The translations under genes were made by a program, and so were the position numbers. Positions 43,647 through 54,772 of a stretch of DNA of 64,000 bases are shown piece after piece (within the stretch, counting starts at the first letter, position 1; each line of letters starts with the position of its first letter). The notes below the pieces were generated by a model. The model was not told the origin of the DNA and made no database searches. It was given only the letters and a program-made list of their open reading frames with translations. This DNA is from Tillandsia leiboldiana (lineage: Eukaryota > Streptophyta > Magnoliopsida > Poales > Bromeliaceae): NCBI GenBank assembly GCA_029204045.2, contig JAQNDB010000480.1, positions 17,889 to 81,888 of the forward strand, read 5' to 3'.

Positions 43647-46600
43647 TGTGATGACCAGGATCTCCGCAGTGCTGTTGCAGTACGTTGGGTGGCTTCTGGA
43701 GGCCTACGGGGTGCGTTGGAGGTGTTTGTGCACCAAATGGACACAAGTGGCGGACTTCGGGCTTAATTGGATCACGTGGGTGATCAGTGGACTCCGTCGG
43801 ATCTTCGGAAGTGGTTTCGCGCAAAGTGGATATTAAAATTGGGCTCAGCGCGAAGTTTGGGCAAAAGAACACCTTTCCGGATGCCTTCGGCAAATTTTGG
43901 GGTTGGAATTTAGCAAAATGGACATCAAATTTGGATTCAGCGCGCGAAAACGGTCAAAATGGACTACCTACTTGATGTTTTGGACAACCGGACACTGTTC
44001 ATGCCGGAACAGTGTTTCCGGCCGCCGGCGGGCAGCGGCGGCGGCGGCGGGCAGCGGCGGAGCAGCCGCGGGCAGCGCAACGGGCAGAGGCGCGGGCCGC
44101 CCGGTCCACGCGGCGGGCGTGCACCGGGGGCTGGACGCGTGGCGGCTCGGGAGTGGGCCGGTCCGCGGGGCGCGGTCTACGGAGAGCGCGGGGCGCACGG
44201 TGGACCGGCGGGACACGTGGCGGATTTTGGTTGGCGGGCTCATGCAGGCTGGGACCACGGAGCGCGGGGTGCCTCGGAACAGTGCGCGGCAGGGGGTGCC
44301 AGGCGGCGCGCCAGGGTTGGTCGGAGGGGTTAGTGCGGGCCAGGTGGCGCCTTGTGATTCGCGGGCGCCACCCACCCGCGTTGACCAGGGTGGCCACGCG
44401 GCGCGACGCGTGCGGCGGGATTGGCTGTTGCCTGTACGCGGGCGACGTGGAGGCCCAGGGACGTTTCGGGCGCGCACAGTGTTGGGCCGGGCCCAACACT
44501 ATAGCAGCCCGAAAATCGGGAGCGCCCGAAAGTTGGGACCCATTGGTCATTTCTCCAATTGTTTTTCTTGGCCTATAAATAGGCCGAGTTCTGTAGTGAA
44601 GAACTCTTTCCCTGTTCCTCCTTTCACAGTGCTACCTTCACGAGATTTCTTCATCTCCCAGAGCCGGATCCATCTGCAGATTCCTGGATTTTTCTGTGGC
44701 ACGCATCCCAAGGTTTCTATTTTTACGGCGCGGCGCGACGCTCGTTCGTTTGTGGTCTTCTTCGTCGCGTTTTGGTGCGGGGACTCCCCTGGCTTACCCC
44801 GAGCACCTTTTTCTGTGATTCTTGCGCCATTGGCTTCAAGACAGGTAGGGCTACGTTTCCCGTGTTTGCTGGTTTTTCCCATTCAGAGCTTTTCATGGGT
44901 TTTTTGGATCATCTTGTGACCTCATTTTCTGGGGCGGAGTTTTGGACAGTGCTGCAGTATTTTGATGATATCTTCGCGCACAGGCATCGGATTGGAGCGA
45001 TTCAAAAGGCGTTTTGCATCTACACATCACGTGGAATATCCCCTGTTTTTATTGGAATTTTCTGAATATTTTTCGAAGGTGAGAAATCTCTGGTTACAGG
45101 AATTAGTGCTACAGTTTTTGAGAGCAGATTATTTTGGGGTGGTCCCCTTGTCGGATTTATTTCTCAGTGTAGGAAACTCAGATTTGAGCGTGCAGGTACT
45201 CGTTTCGACGGGTTCGTCGCGAGGATCGTGAGAGTATTTTTCTTAGATTTTTCCGGGCACTCCTCGCAGGTAAAAACAGGGCATGTTTGGACTGTTAGCT
45301 TTGGGACAGCATGTGTTGAGTTTAATTGTATGTTTTGGGGTACTTCTTGTTCAGTGATCGCGGCGGTTTAGCTTTTTGGCCTGGAGCACTTTTTGGACTT
45401 GGATTTAGCGATCGAGGTGGGTGGTTGTTATACTCCTCATTTTTCCGACATACCCCTAGGAATATTGGAGAGATCCTCCAATTGGTTTATTGAATGATCA
45501 ATTATGGACATGCATGCTTAAAGTAAATGATTGTGAGCCTATCATATGAAAATTACTATTGTGGAACTCTGATAGTGGTTGGGGGTTATACATGTTTGTA
45601 TGGGTATAGTTTTGGCACCTAACCTTGCATGTGGAATTTACTTTTATGCTGGGATAAAATGAAATGTCTTGTGGGAGGGTACCACTTGAGGATCTTTTGG
45701 GACATGCATAGGTGGATGATTTGGGTGAGGGAAAGTTGTGGATTTTAAACATGTGTGGTTGGATAATGTTTTAGCATGATGGTTATACCTATGCGGAGCT
45801 TTTAATTGATACACATGTGGGGCCTTTATTTGTCGCACTTTCTTTATCTTTCATGAGGACATCTGCATGCTTGTTTGGACATCTAGGTAGGCCATCTTTT
45901 ATCGCTACACTTTCATGCTGGAACTTGACTTAGGAGAAACCTTGCTTGTTTCTTTTCTCCTTTCGTTAGTCAGGTGGTATTTGCTGCTCGGGTTTGAGCA
46001 GGGGTTTGGGATAGTGTAGCCGGGGCATGGATTATGTATTATGGGTTTTGGCGGCGACCGCGGATATTGGGCGGTTGACCGGATGTCGGTTATAGGACAT
46101 CGGTGATAGGGCAGGATTATGGATTAGAGGGTTTTGTGGCAACCGCGGATAGTAGGCGGTTGACCAGATGTCAGATGTGGGACATGGTCGTGATTGTGGG
46201 GTATTGCGGCAATCGCGGATATTGGGCGATTGACCAGATGGTTACTTTTGCATCTGATTAGGAATCAGTTTTCTTTTAGTGGAGGGTTGTGTTCCACTGG
46301 GGCTTTATAGTTGTGATCCAATCCTGCTTTTATCACACCGGCGCGGTTATTGCCCGGTGATGCTTTCCTCGTGTGGGTCGCTCCCCTCGAGATCCCCTCC
46401 GGAGGCCGGGGCCAGACAGTTATGGACAGTTTTGCTATCACATCGGAGCGGCTTATTTGCCCGATGATGAGGGCGGCAGCAGGAATTTTGCTATCACATC
46501 GGCGCGGCTTATTTGCCCGATGATGAGGGCGGTACAGATTGGGTTCATCTGGGACGATTGGTTATTGTTGCATACGGTTATTCTTTTGCAGCGGTTTCAT

Positions 46601-47152
46601 CTCTTACCACTCTTCTTTCCTTTTTGCCTCTGCTAGACCTAGTGGGTGTGTCAGAGTTTGAGGTTTTACCCACTAGGGGAGGCTACTGGTTTACTAGTAG
46701 TTCTCACCCCCATTCTTCTTTTTCTTTTCTTCTCCTTTGTTTTGCAGAGCCTTCTGCGGGTGCTGCTGGACATACAGCGGCGGGTCGAGGAGAGAGGACG
46801 GCTGAGTAGCTAGACAGTGGGCCCGATAGTGAGTAGCTAGACTGGTACCTCTTATGTATCCTATCTCAGACGGTTGTACTTTTACTTTTGGGGTCTGGCT
46901 TTTGCCAGCTGGTTGTATCTTTGTGGTGAGCTGCGAGAGAAACTTGTACTTTATTTTACAGTCATTTTGTATTTTTACTTCCAGTTCAGTCTGAGATGTA
47001 GTATTTTTTTCTGTTCAGCTCTGTTTTATTGCTCTATTTTTGTATCTGTTTTACTTGAGCAGGTTACCGGCGCTTCGTGCACGCGGAAAATTCCGTGTGC
47101 ACGGCGGATCTGTAGACGAGCCCGAGTTCTGGTTTACACTCGGGGCGTGACA
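43647..47152 (+). mobile_element. Solo LTR E (gypsy) inside Sirevirus C gag
   Basis: 3506 bp, TGTGATGACCAGG to GGGGCGTGACA, flanked by CTCGC (43642-43646, 47153-47157); the gag frame joins exactly across it. GC-rich U3 (43990-44530) with one GACACGTGGC (G-box 44214-44219), TATA box CTATAAATAG (44573-44582), three GCGGCGACCGC repeats (46051, 46136, 46205), a 63-bp tandem pair (46431-46535) and the U5 hairpin CCCGAGT/ACTCGGG (47121-47127, 47138-47144). Its long open frames are incidental. Confidence 0.95.
46051..46235 (+). repeat. Threefold GCGGYRAYCGCGG ... GGGCGGTTGACC repeat in LTR E
   Basis: Copies start at about 46051, 46136 and 46205. The homologous place has one copy in D (about 26490-26522) and two in B (about 11823 and 11895). 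Each begins with a short GCGG/CCGC hairpin. Confidence 0.75.
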
Positions 47153-47157
47153 CTCGC

Positions 47158-48154
47158 TCTCTTGACAAGGAAGTTTCGCCGCAACTTTCGAAGGGGTAAT
47201 TCAAGTAAAACTCCATCCTTCGGAAAGTCGAAGAAAGGCAAGGGTATTTCTAGTTACAAGTCAAGAAAGCAAGAGAACCTTTCAAAGGATAAGAAAAGTT
47301 CAGAAGGACAAGTCCAATGCTTCAAGTGCCGAGGATACGGCCATATCTCAACGGAATGTCCAACTAAGAATCCGTCGAAGAAGAAAGCGATGCAAGTCAT
47401 CACCTGGGATGACAACTCAACGTCAAATGAGTCATCCTCAAGTGATGAAGAAGAAAGCGCAACGGCATTCCACGCGTCCACATCTTCACACTTCATGTGC
47501 TTAATGGCAAGTACTTCAGATTCATTGTCCAACTCCTCCCGGGTTGAAAAAACTGCAACGGATGATGAATCAAGTAACTCTGAAGGTGAAGATTTTGTTT
47601 TAGCCTACCACAGACTTTTACGGGATTCAAAGAAACTGGCTAAACAAAACAAGGGGTTGAGAGGGAGATTACAGGATCTCGAAGAAGAAGTAAAAAGGGT
47701 AACTTCTCTCTCGACCGATCTTGAAGTGGAAAGGGATAATCTGATAAAAGCAAATGTTTCCCTTCAAGAGTCCAATGAGCAACTCGAGAAGAATTATGTA
47801 GATATGGTGAACAAAGCGAATTACTTCTTGAAGCTCAATGGCGAGGCTCGATAGGAAAAACTGGAAATGACAGAGACCATTCTCCAACTCAAGGATGACT
47901 TACAGCGATTTTCATCAGGAAGGAGTAAGTTGGATAAGCTTCTTGGTCTCGGTCAAACAAACAAGTTCGGCCTCGGATACAATCGAACTGAAGACAACTT
48001 TAGTTCGGTTGAGACAGTTTTTGTGCCTCAGTCGGTATCTCCTCCTCCGACACCGGAATTCACGACAAACAACGACAACAAGCCTACTCTTTTCTCTTCG
48101 GGATCGTCAAGCTCAAAGGTATGTTTTCGTTGTGGTATTTCAGGGCACATAAGG
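47158..48154 (+). pseudogene. gag: Sirevirus C gag, part 2, with one nonsense codon, cut by element F
   Basis: Continues part 1 (LLTRKFRRNFRRG), zinc knuckle CFKCRGYGHISTEC, Ser/Asp-rich linker and coiled-coil-like region. TAG at 47852-47854 replaces the CAG found in A (EARQ), a C-to-T nonsense change. The frame resumes through DDLQRFSSGRSKLD to the second knuckle CFRCGISGHI, where element F inserts after TAAGG (48150-48154). Protease and pol must lie beyond the window. Confidence 0.9.
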
Positions 48155-48938
48155 TGTCACGACCCGGGACCACCTATTTGTACGGTTCGGGCACGCCAAC
48201 AGACCCGCCAATCGGGCACGACCTCTCGCTACCCGAAAGGAACGGTAACATCCATCTCGAATCAAAACAATGTGTATGATGAGATATAATATCAGAGTAA
48301 GATCACTACTAATTTAAAACTTTCATTCAATAACAAACAGTTAAAGCGGAAATGAAAGCATGATAAGAATGAACCATAATGAACTCTATTACATTTTACA
48401 TTTCTGAACTTGCAAATAAATTTATTACAATTCCTTTACGTAAATTCCTCACAATACATGGTTCACTCGAAACATAAAAGAAAGGTACCGCTGCTAGACC
48501 CTCTAGGTCTCTATGTTGCTGGGCTCTTGCCCCTGACGTATGCCTCGCCGTCTGCATCTGAACCGTCACGATCGCTGCATCCATACCTGAACCTGTGGGG
48601 GGGGTGCACCCAAGGGGTGTGAGAACTCCTGACAGAGTTCCCAGTGGGTTCAACCACCGAGAAAAAGTGTTCTACACCACTTGGTCCAATGGAAGCAATA
48701 ATAATAGTGCTAGGAACTAAAATCCTCAATACCAAAATGCAGCTATGCAATATAACATTCACTACACTATCTGTGTAAAACCAACTACCCAGCATTAATC
48801 TGTCTAGCCACACTAGGCTGCTAAGCACCAACTCGGCCACTAAGCCGCTGTGTACAGGGTCCAACTAACCCGGCCACCTTGGCCACTCTATTTTAGTTTA
48901 TTCTTTAGATTCTGGTGCTTTAGTTCAAGTTAACCCTC

Positions 48939-49477
48939 AGAAATTTCTTATCCAACGGGCCCCAGCCCAGTAGTCCTGCTACCATAAGATAAGATTTCTA
49001 AGGTTGCCGATAACACCCGTAAGTGTTATCCCGTCCTACGGCTGAAGCGTCCCGAACGGGTCACTGCCCGGGAGAGGGATTACTGCCCGTACCTCCAACC
49101 TGGGTTGGCCTCACCGTAGGTCCGCCCGTTTTTATCTTTTTATTTTCTTTCTACGGAAGAAACGTCCCGAACGGGTCACTGCCCGGGAGAGGGATTACTG
49201 CCCGTACCTCCAACCTGGGCTGACTTCACTCCGTAGAATTTCTTTATATTTTCTTTTCTTTCTCTTTTTACTTTAGTTCTTAGGCTCTTTGCTTTTGAAC
49301 ACTTGCTTTCCTTTCTTATTCGAGCTTACAGCTCCCATTTGGCCACTGGCAAAACTCTTCCTCTCTTCTTTGAGGGTTTGGCTCTTTACTTTCACTTTTA
49401 GCCCTTCGAAAGTATCTCGTCCGACGGGTCACTGCCCAGGGAGTCCTGCTCCACATGACGAGTCCCAAATTCGAAGG
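48939..49477. other. Four modular hairpins with shared apical core, element F LTR
   Basis: Each module holds an ACGGGYCNCWGCCC-like core closed by a different stem: AGAAAT/ATTTCT plus CTTATC/GATAAG (48939-48999); CCTACGG/CCGTAGG (49035-49120); TTCTACGG/CCGTAGAA (49149-49238); CCTTCGAA/TTCGAAGG plus CTCGT/ACGAG (49403-49477). A small perfect hairpin GATAACAC/GTGTTATC lies at 49009-49030. The right LTR has the same set (about 58403-58940). Confidence 0.75.
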
Positions 49478-49745
49478 CGCCATTTGCATTCTCTTTATGT
49501 TCTTTAGCCACTTTTAGCTTGCTTTTAACTTTAAGCCTCTTTATATTAAGCAATTTGCTTGCCTTGCTTATTAACCAGTTTTTCATCCCTTACCCTAGGT
49601 CTTGCCATACGGGTAACCAGAGAGTCTCCTGGACTTTTACATATTTCACTTCCTTTGTTTAACTCAAATTGAAGTTAAAGTTATTGTCCCTTTGCCCGGA
49701 CACCATATGACCTTTTAGGGTTATATTTGTTTTGTTCTTTAACCT

Positions 49746-50118
49746 TGGGATCTTATCCCACTTTCCTGATTCCTTACTGAATCCTAGAGTTCACTTGACT
49801 CTATTTTTGATTTCACTTTTAACTTAGAGTTACTCTGACTCTAATTCCTTGTCTGTGAGTTTAAACTCCTCTAGATCACTTTAGGTTCCCTTTACCTAAG
49901 TTCCATATTATACTCATCCTAGAGTTCCTTGACTCTATGTTGATCACTCTATCCAGTGTCCTTAGGTTATCACCTAAGACAATGCCACTCGTCCAACCCT
50001 AGGATAATCTCCTAAGTTTTGATGTCACTCAGTGAACCCTGAAACTAGGTTTTCTCTTAGTCTTGCTACCAACATGTTTCCTTTCCTTATGTCACATGAT
50101 TCCTAGGGTCATACCCTA
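49746..50118. other. Run of small hairpins, element F LTR
   Basis: TGGGAT/ATCCCA (49746-49760), GATTC/GAATC (49768-49783), TAGAGT/ACTCTA (49785-49803), TTAGAGT/ACTCTAA (49824-49844), palindrome GAGTTTAAACTC (49857-49868), TTAGGT/ACCTAA (49881-49899), TAGAGT/ACTCTA (49920-49937), CTTAGGT/ACCTAAG (49961-49978), TAGGGT/ACCCTA (50104-50118). Loops of 3-7 nt. Confidence 0.75.
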
Positions 50119-50514
50119 ACAGGATCACAATCATAATAGCTAATCCTTTTTCATGCATGCAATTATTTTCATCTTATTCATAAAATAATAATTATCTCTA
50201 CGCATGCATAATCATCATATATCTTTGGCAACCAACAGTTGCACTTTTGCTCTGTGTCCATTTGCACATGCACATCTATTCCTCTATCTCTGGCAACCAA
50301 CAATTGCACTTTTCATCTGTGTCCTTCTACACAGGCAATCATAATCATAATTACCTAACGCCTCTAACAGGCGACTATCATGCTTCGAATCGAAAACAGA
50401 AGAACAAGGGGAGAGGTCAACCAATTTCGGCAGAATCCCCCACCTCGTAGTGTCCCCAATTGCTTGTAGACACTTGCAATTGGTCTCCGCGCGATTCCAC
50501 TTGTTCCCTCAAGC

Positions 50515-51200
50515 TTGCACGCAAAACGGTGCACGTTCACCAAACCTGCGCGCAAAACGGTGCACGTTATTAAATTAAAACCCACACGTAGAATGGTGCA
50601 CGTCACTTTAACCAGCACGCAAAACCATGCGCGACAACACGACCTGGACGCGAAACGGTGCACGTACCTCAAATCTGCACGCAAAATGGTACACGTCTGA
50701 CTGAAGGGTTGCACGCAAAACGATGCACATCATTTTCCTAGCCTGTACGAAAAATGATGCAAACCAGTAGACTCTACACGCAAAACGGCGCGCACCGGTC
50801 CAAACCGCACGCAAAACGGAGCACGTAGCCCGTATTGGCACGCACAACGGTGCACGCTCTACTATAGGGTTGCACGCAAAACGGTGCACCTTCATCCAGC
50901 CTTGCACGCAAAACGAGATGCATTGTTAGAACCTACACGCGAAACGGTGTCCGTTAGTCCAACCTGAGCGCAAAACGGAGCACATACCTCGCACTGGCAC
51001 GCAAAACGGTGCAAGTCCCTTTTCCAACGTTGCACGTAAAACGGTGTATATTTTCCGGGTTTGTGCCCAAAACTGCACATATTTTTTGCACCCGCGCGCA
51101 AAACGAAGCACGGTGCCAGAACCCGCGCGCAAAACGGAGACCGCACGCAAAAACGGTGCACACCATCGGGGTCCGCACGCAAAACGGTGCAGCAAGATAT
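50515..51200. repeat. CACGCAAAACGGTGCACG minisatellite-like array, about 22 degenerate copies
   Basis: Irregular period near 30 bp; core CACGCAAAACGG followed by GTGCAC variants. A cleaner array of the same core is in the LTR of H (61490-61900). Not CRISPR: no constant repeat/spacer length and it is internal to an LTR. Confidence 0.85.
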
Positions 51201-52684
51201 GGTCGCTAACACAGATGAGAGTTAGGGGTTAAACCAAGGCCCACAAAACGCCACCAAACTGTGCAAAAATACAGTAAAAGTAAAGCGCGGGACTTACCCG
51301 ACCGCGCCGCCGCCGCCGTAACGCCCCCATCGGAAGCCTCGCGCGCTCCACGAGGCCCGCGTCGTGAAACGCCATCTCCCACAACCTCCTCCCTCACTCT
51401 CCCTCTCGCTCGGTTGGAGAAGAAAACGAAAGAAGGAAAGGAGGTGGCTTGCGGGGAGGAAGAATGAGAAGAAGAAGAGAAAGGGAGAGAGGGGGGTCCA
51501 CGGTGCACCGGTCCACGGTGCACCGGCCAATGAGGAGCCACCATCTCTCGGTCCACAGCACAAAAGCCGTGCACCAGGTCCAAGCGCCCACACGCGGAGC
51601 CACGTGGCCGTGCCCCCGCACGCCACGCGGGCGCGCAGCTCACGCGCCACACGGGCGCGTGACACCGTGCCGCCCACAGGCGCGGGACACGCGCCCGTGA
51701 CACGGGCGTGCGCCCCCGCGCCCGCGCGGGCGCCAACAGGGGTCCGCCACCTGGCGGCCCCCACGTGGCCCGCGCAGGAGGCGCGCCTCCCTGCGCACCT
51801 GACGCGCCTGCTGCGCGTCATCGAGCCTCGTGCCGTCCTGTCTCGGGACTCGTGCCGCGCCAATGCCTCGGTTTGCGTGCCGCGTTGTCTCGAACAACGT
51901 GCACGCCTGCCGGGCTCCAAATCCCACAAATAAATAGTCCATTCTCAGCGATTTCGCGCGCTGAGTCCAAAAACGATATCCGTTTCTCCAAATTCTCATC
52001 CAAAAATTCGCCGACTACCTCCGGATAGCCCGCTGATCCGGTTTTCCGCACCGGGTCCAATTCTGGAGCCCGATTTGCCGAATTTCAACTCTAAAATTCC
52101 CCGGAGGCGCCCGAAGAGGCAATCTTCAATCCAAACTCCGCCCGGGGTCCAAATTTGACATCCACGACACGCGAAATCACTTCTGAACACTCGACGGGTC
52201 CTCCAGTGACCCACGCGATCTCTTTTTAAGCCCGGTTTCCAACGCTTGTGCCCAAGTTGCACACAGTTCCATTTCTTGGGCCCAACACGCGTCCAATCAC
52301 GGCCAAGGCCACCGAAAGCTGCCGAACAACCAGCAAACCCTACGCTGGGAATTCCGGGACCCTTTTTGATTTGCCAAAGTCCCACTAAATTTGAATTCGC
52401 TGGCGGAGCCCGTTCTCTCAATCCGGGTGTCCGATCAACGCGAAACTTTTACTGTGGCCTTAAAACACATTTACGGAGCTCCCGTAATTTTCTCGGAACT
52501 TTTCGAGACTGTGAATTTTCCACTTACAATCTGGCCCACTTTCTCACATAAGATTCTAGATATCTTATTTTAATCCCGATTTGGGCCCAATTCATTTTCA
52601 GGTCATTCTTCACCTCAATAAACAATAGTATTTCATACTATTTTTATTTCTATTTATTTATATTCCAAATTCCGGTTCACTACA

Positions 52685-54767
52685 TTCTACCCCCCTTAAA
52701 ATAAGTTTCGTCCTCGAAACTTGAGTCACATCTCGACTCCTACTTGACCAAGAGGGGGAAATCTTGCCCTCCCTACGGAGCCCACTGAACCTTGTGACCG
52801 GCATCACATTGCCTGCTCGCCCACAATTACACGAGCAGCTCATCCATGAATCCCTATCTCAACTTAGGGACAAACTCAGACCTGGTGTCTGACCACTTTC
52901 ACCAAGTAGGTGTGAGACACATTTGAGCACTTGCTCTCTCAATTGCCGCAAAGGGCGAAGTCTCATCTTGCGAAATCTTCACTTTAATTCCGCGATCATT
53001 TTATCTTTCACAAGGAGGTTGCATCTGCAACCAATTATAGTTACCGCAATTTTCGGTTACTCCGCTGCCTAATGTGGAGTGCAAAGGCCAATCCTCAAGT
53101 CCTCAACTATCTGACACGCTACTAGCGCTCTAAGTCCACGGGTTATCAGCTAACCCGATATCTCAGACTACTAATAGGTCCACAGACCACGGTCCAATAG
53201 GGCCTATAGCCCAAAACTAATCCAACACTGTGCAACGGCTCTCGCTAGCCCACAGATCCAAACGTCATACGGGTAGATCCTCAATCAGGATTACTATCCC
53301 AACACTCCCACTAGGAGCTACAGTATCGCCACCATCACTAGCTCTACGGCCTGGTCATATCACACACTCTCAGTGTACTAATAGCCTCAAGGCTCGCACG
53401 TGGTATTCCACGTTATCGGGTCATCGCTCGGACTACCGCCCCGACCAAATCTCTATCATGCCCCGCCGTCAGGTCTCGGGCCGCTGTCTCTCACAGCTGA
53501 CTGCGCCTGCCCACTGGGCTACAGGCCCACAGTCCACAAACATGGTCCAGGCACGGATCGTCCCCAAGCGAACCCGCTAATCGTCGCCACGCGACCACTA
53601 TGCTCACTGAGCAAGACCAACCGGCAATCGTCAATCCACGACCCAACTCTCTGTCAACTCTGGCCACACTGGGCAAAGGCTAATACGCCATCTAATCAGC
53701 TTTCTCTGGTTAAACGATACTTGTGCTCCATGAGCACCCAACCAGTTGGGCGTCCTACGCCTCCAGCGCTAACTCGCGAAGATTCCAGTGCTAAGCGATT
53801 TGCTGAACACACCACGGCTCTCGTGCAACTCTCCCAACTAGGTCGAGGCACCACGGTAACTGTTCACCAATTCTGGTGATTAACACGCAAACCCTGTGGT
53901 GGCAACCCTTGCCACTATGCCGATCCCTCAGACCGGCGCCATAAAACTCCCGCTTACTTGCGAGGTTTTCGAATCTCGAAACCTATCCTGGGTCTTACCA
54001 GCCCCACCATGCGGCACTCAGCCGTGAAGACATGCCACACAGTTACTATCGTCATCAGGGCGAACTTTCGCCACTGGGCCCATAATTCTTTCTTGCCCTA
54101 ACCTTTAGGACACCGCAACTTGGCTCTCGCAACAAAGCGATCACCAGCGTTTCATGAGTCGGTCTCTCACTGGACCTCATCAACAACACTTTGCCGGCAA
54201 ACCAGCTGACGCAAGCTTACGGCATCTTTCACAGAAGGTGCAGGGTGTGCCGACAAAGGTTCAGCGGCCACCTGCAACACTCTCTGCTGTTGCCTCTTAG
54301 CTTGATCTATCTCCCATTTTTTTTTTGGGATAAAGTCACTTGCCTATCTAGGCGTCGTAATCCGCTTTCCTGCCGGCGGGAAGCCTCCGCTTATCGGCAA
54401 GAAGCATCGGTCTGTTGCTGGACCACATCAACACGTGCAGTCACCCGCTATCGCAGCTCGTATACGTCGTTTGACCCCGAGCCTTCTCGTGACTCGAGTC
54501 ACAACAGGTGCGTCACCTTATGTGGTGTCATCGCTGATATGCACACCACAACGAAACAACTAGCCCAAACTTAGCCATTTGAGCAACGCGTAGTCCGTAT
54601 ACCGACAAAAAGGCTCGTCGACTCAATCATGCGAAGGTATAGGACGGTACTCCTTTTCATCTCCAACATTACGTTGTCGGCCGCCCAACGTAATATCCGA
54701 AGAATGAAAGCTCGTCGCCCTCAATCAGTCCCAACATCCTTCGTGGGAACAAATAACAACCAATCAA
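52685..54767 (-). pseudogene. Element F internal region, main part, non-coding
   Basis: Starts with the polypurine tract (minus TTAAGGGGGGTAGAA, 52685-52699) and the pre-PPT hairpin AAGTTTCG/CGAAACTT (52703-52710, 52715-52722; loop AGGA in sense). Sequence just beyond faintly resembles the end of gypsy pol in minus sense. The rest, to 54600, shows no recognisable domain and no long frame. Confidence 0.6.
54655..54709 (-). other. DIS-like kissing-loop hairpin in element F leader, covarying version
   Basis: Arms ATTACGTTG (54668-54676) and CAACGTAAT (54686-54694), 9 bp; sense loop GGCGGCCGA with palindrome CGGCCG between purines. Outer stem TTTCAT (54655-54660) with ATGAAA (54704-54709). After removing solo LTR G and one TSD it lies 160 nt from the primer site. 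Confidence 0.8.
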
Positions 54768-54772
54768 TTACT

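Larger units (their letters stand above)
48155..52684 (-). repeat. Element F left LTR (3' LTR)
   Basis: 4530 bp, plus-strand TGTCACGACCC to CACTACA. Its first about 2 kb match the right LTR (57617-59629) almost exactly. Contains four modular hairpins (48939-49477), a run of small hairpins (49746-50118), the CACGCAAAACGG array (50515-51200) and a GC-rich U3 (51280-51910, G-boxes at 51601 and 51762). No gene. Confidence 0.93.

Noticed and set aside
43897..44919. Long open frame (340 codons) and overlapping frames on both strands in the GC-rich block of LTR E; similar frames at 12312-13218, 19606-20696, 24577-25068, 51206-51933, 56073-56744 and 61305-62551
   Set aside because: They lie in GC-rich LTR U3 sequence, overlap on several frames, show Arg/Pro/Ala-rich composition with no domain, and shift between LTR copies. 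Stop codons are simply rare at this GC content.
46874..47160. N-terminal extension of the open frame leading into Sirevirus C gag part 2
   Set aside because: It is LTR E sequence ending at the TSD; the true gag frame comes from 42877-43646.
50515..51200. Repeat array that could suggest CRISPR
   Set aside because: Units are degenerate and irregularly spaced, spacers are not unique elements, and the array is internal to an LTR that occurs elsewhere in the window.
54308..54330. T-run and AT-rich parts of element F considered as a terminator or polyadenylation site
   Set aside because: No supporting hairpin or consistent position relative to LTR structure.
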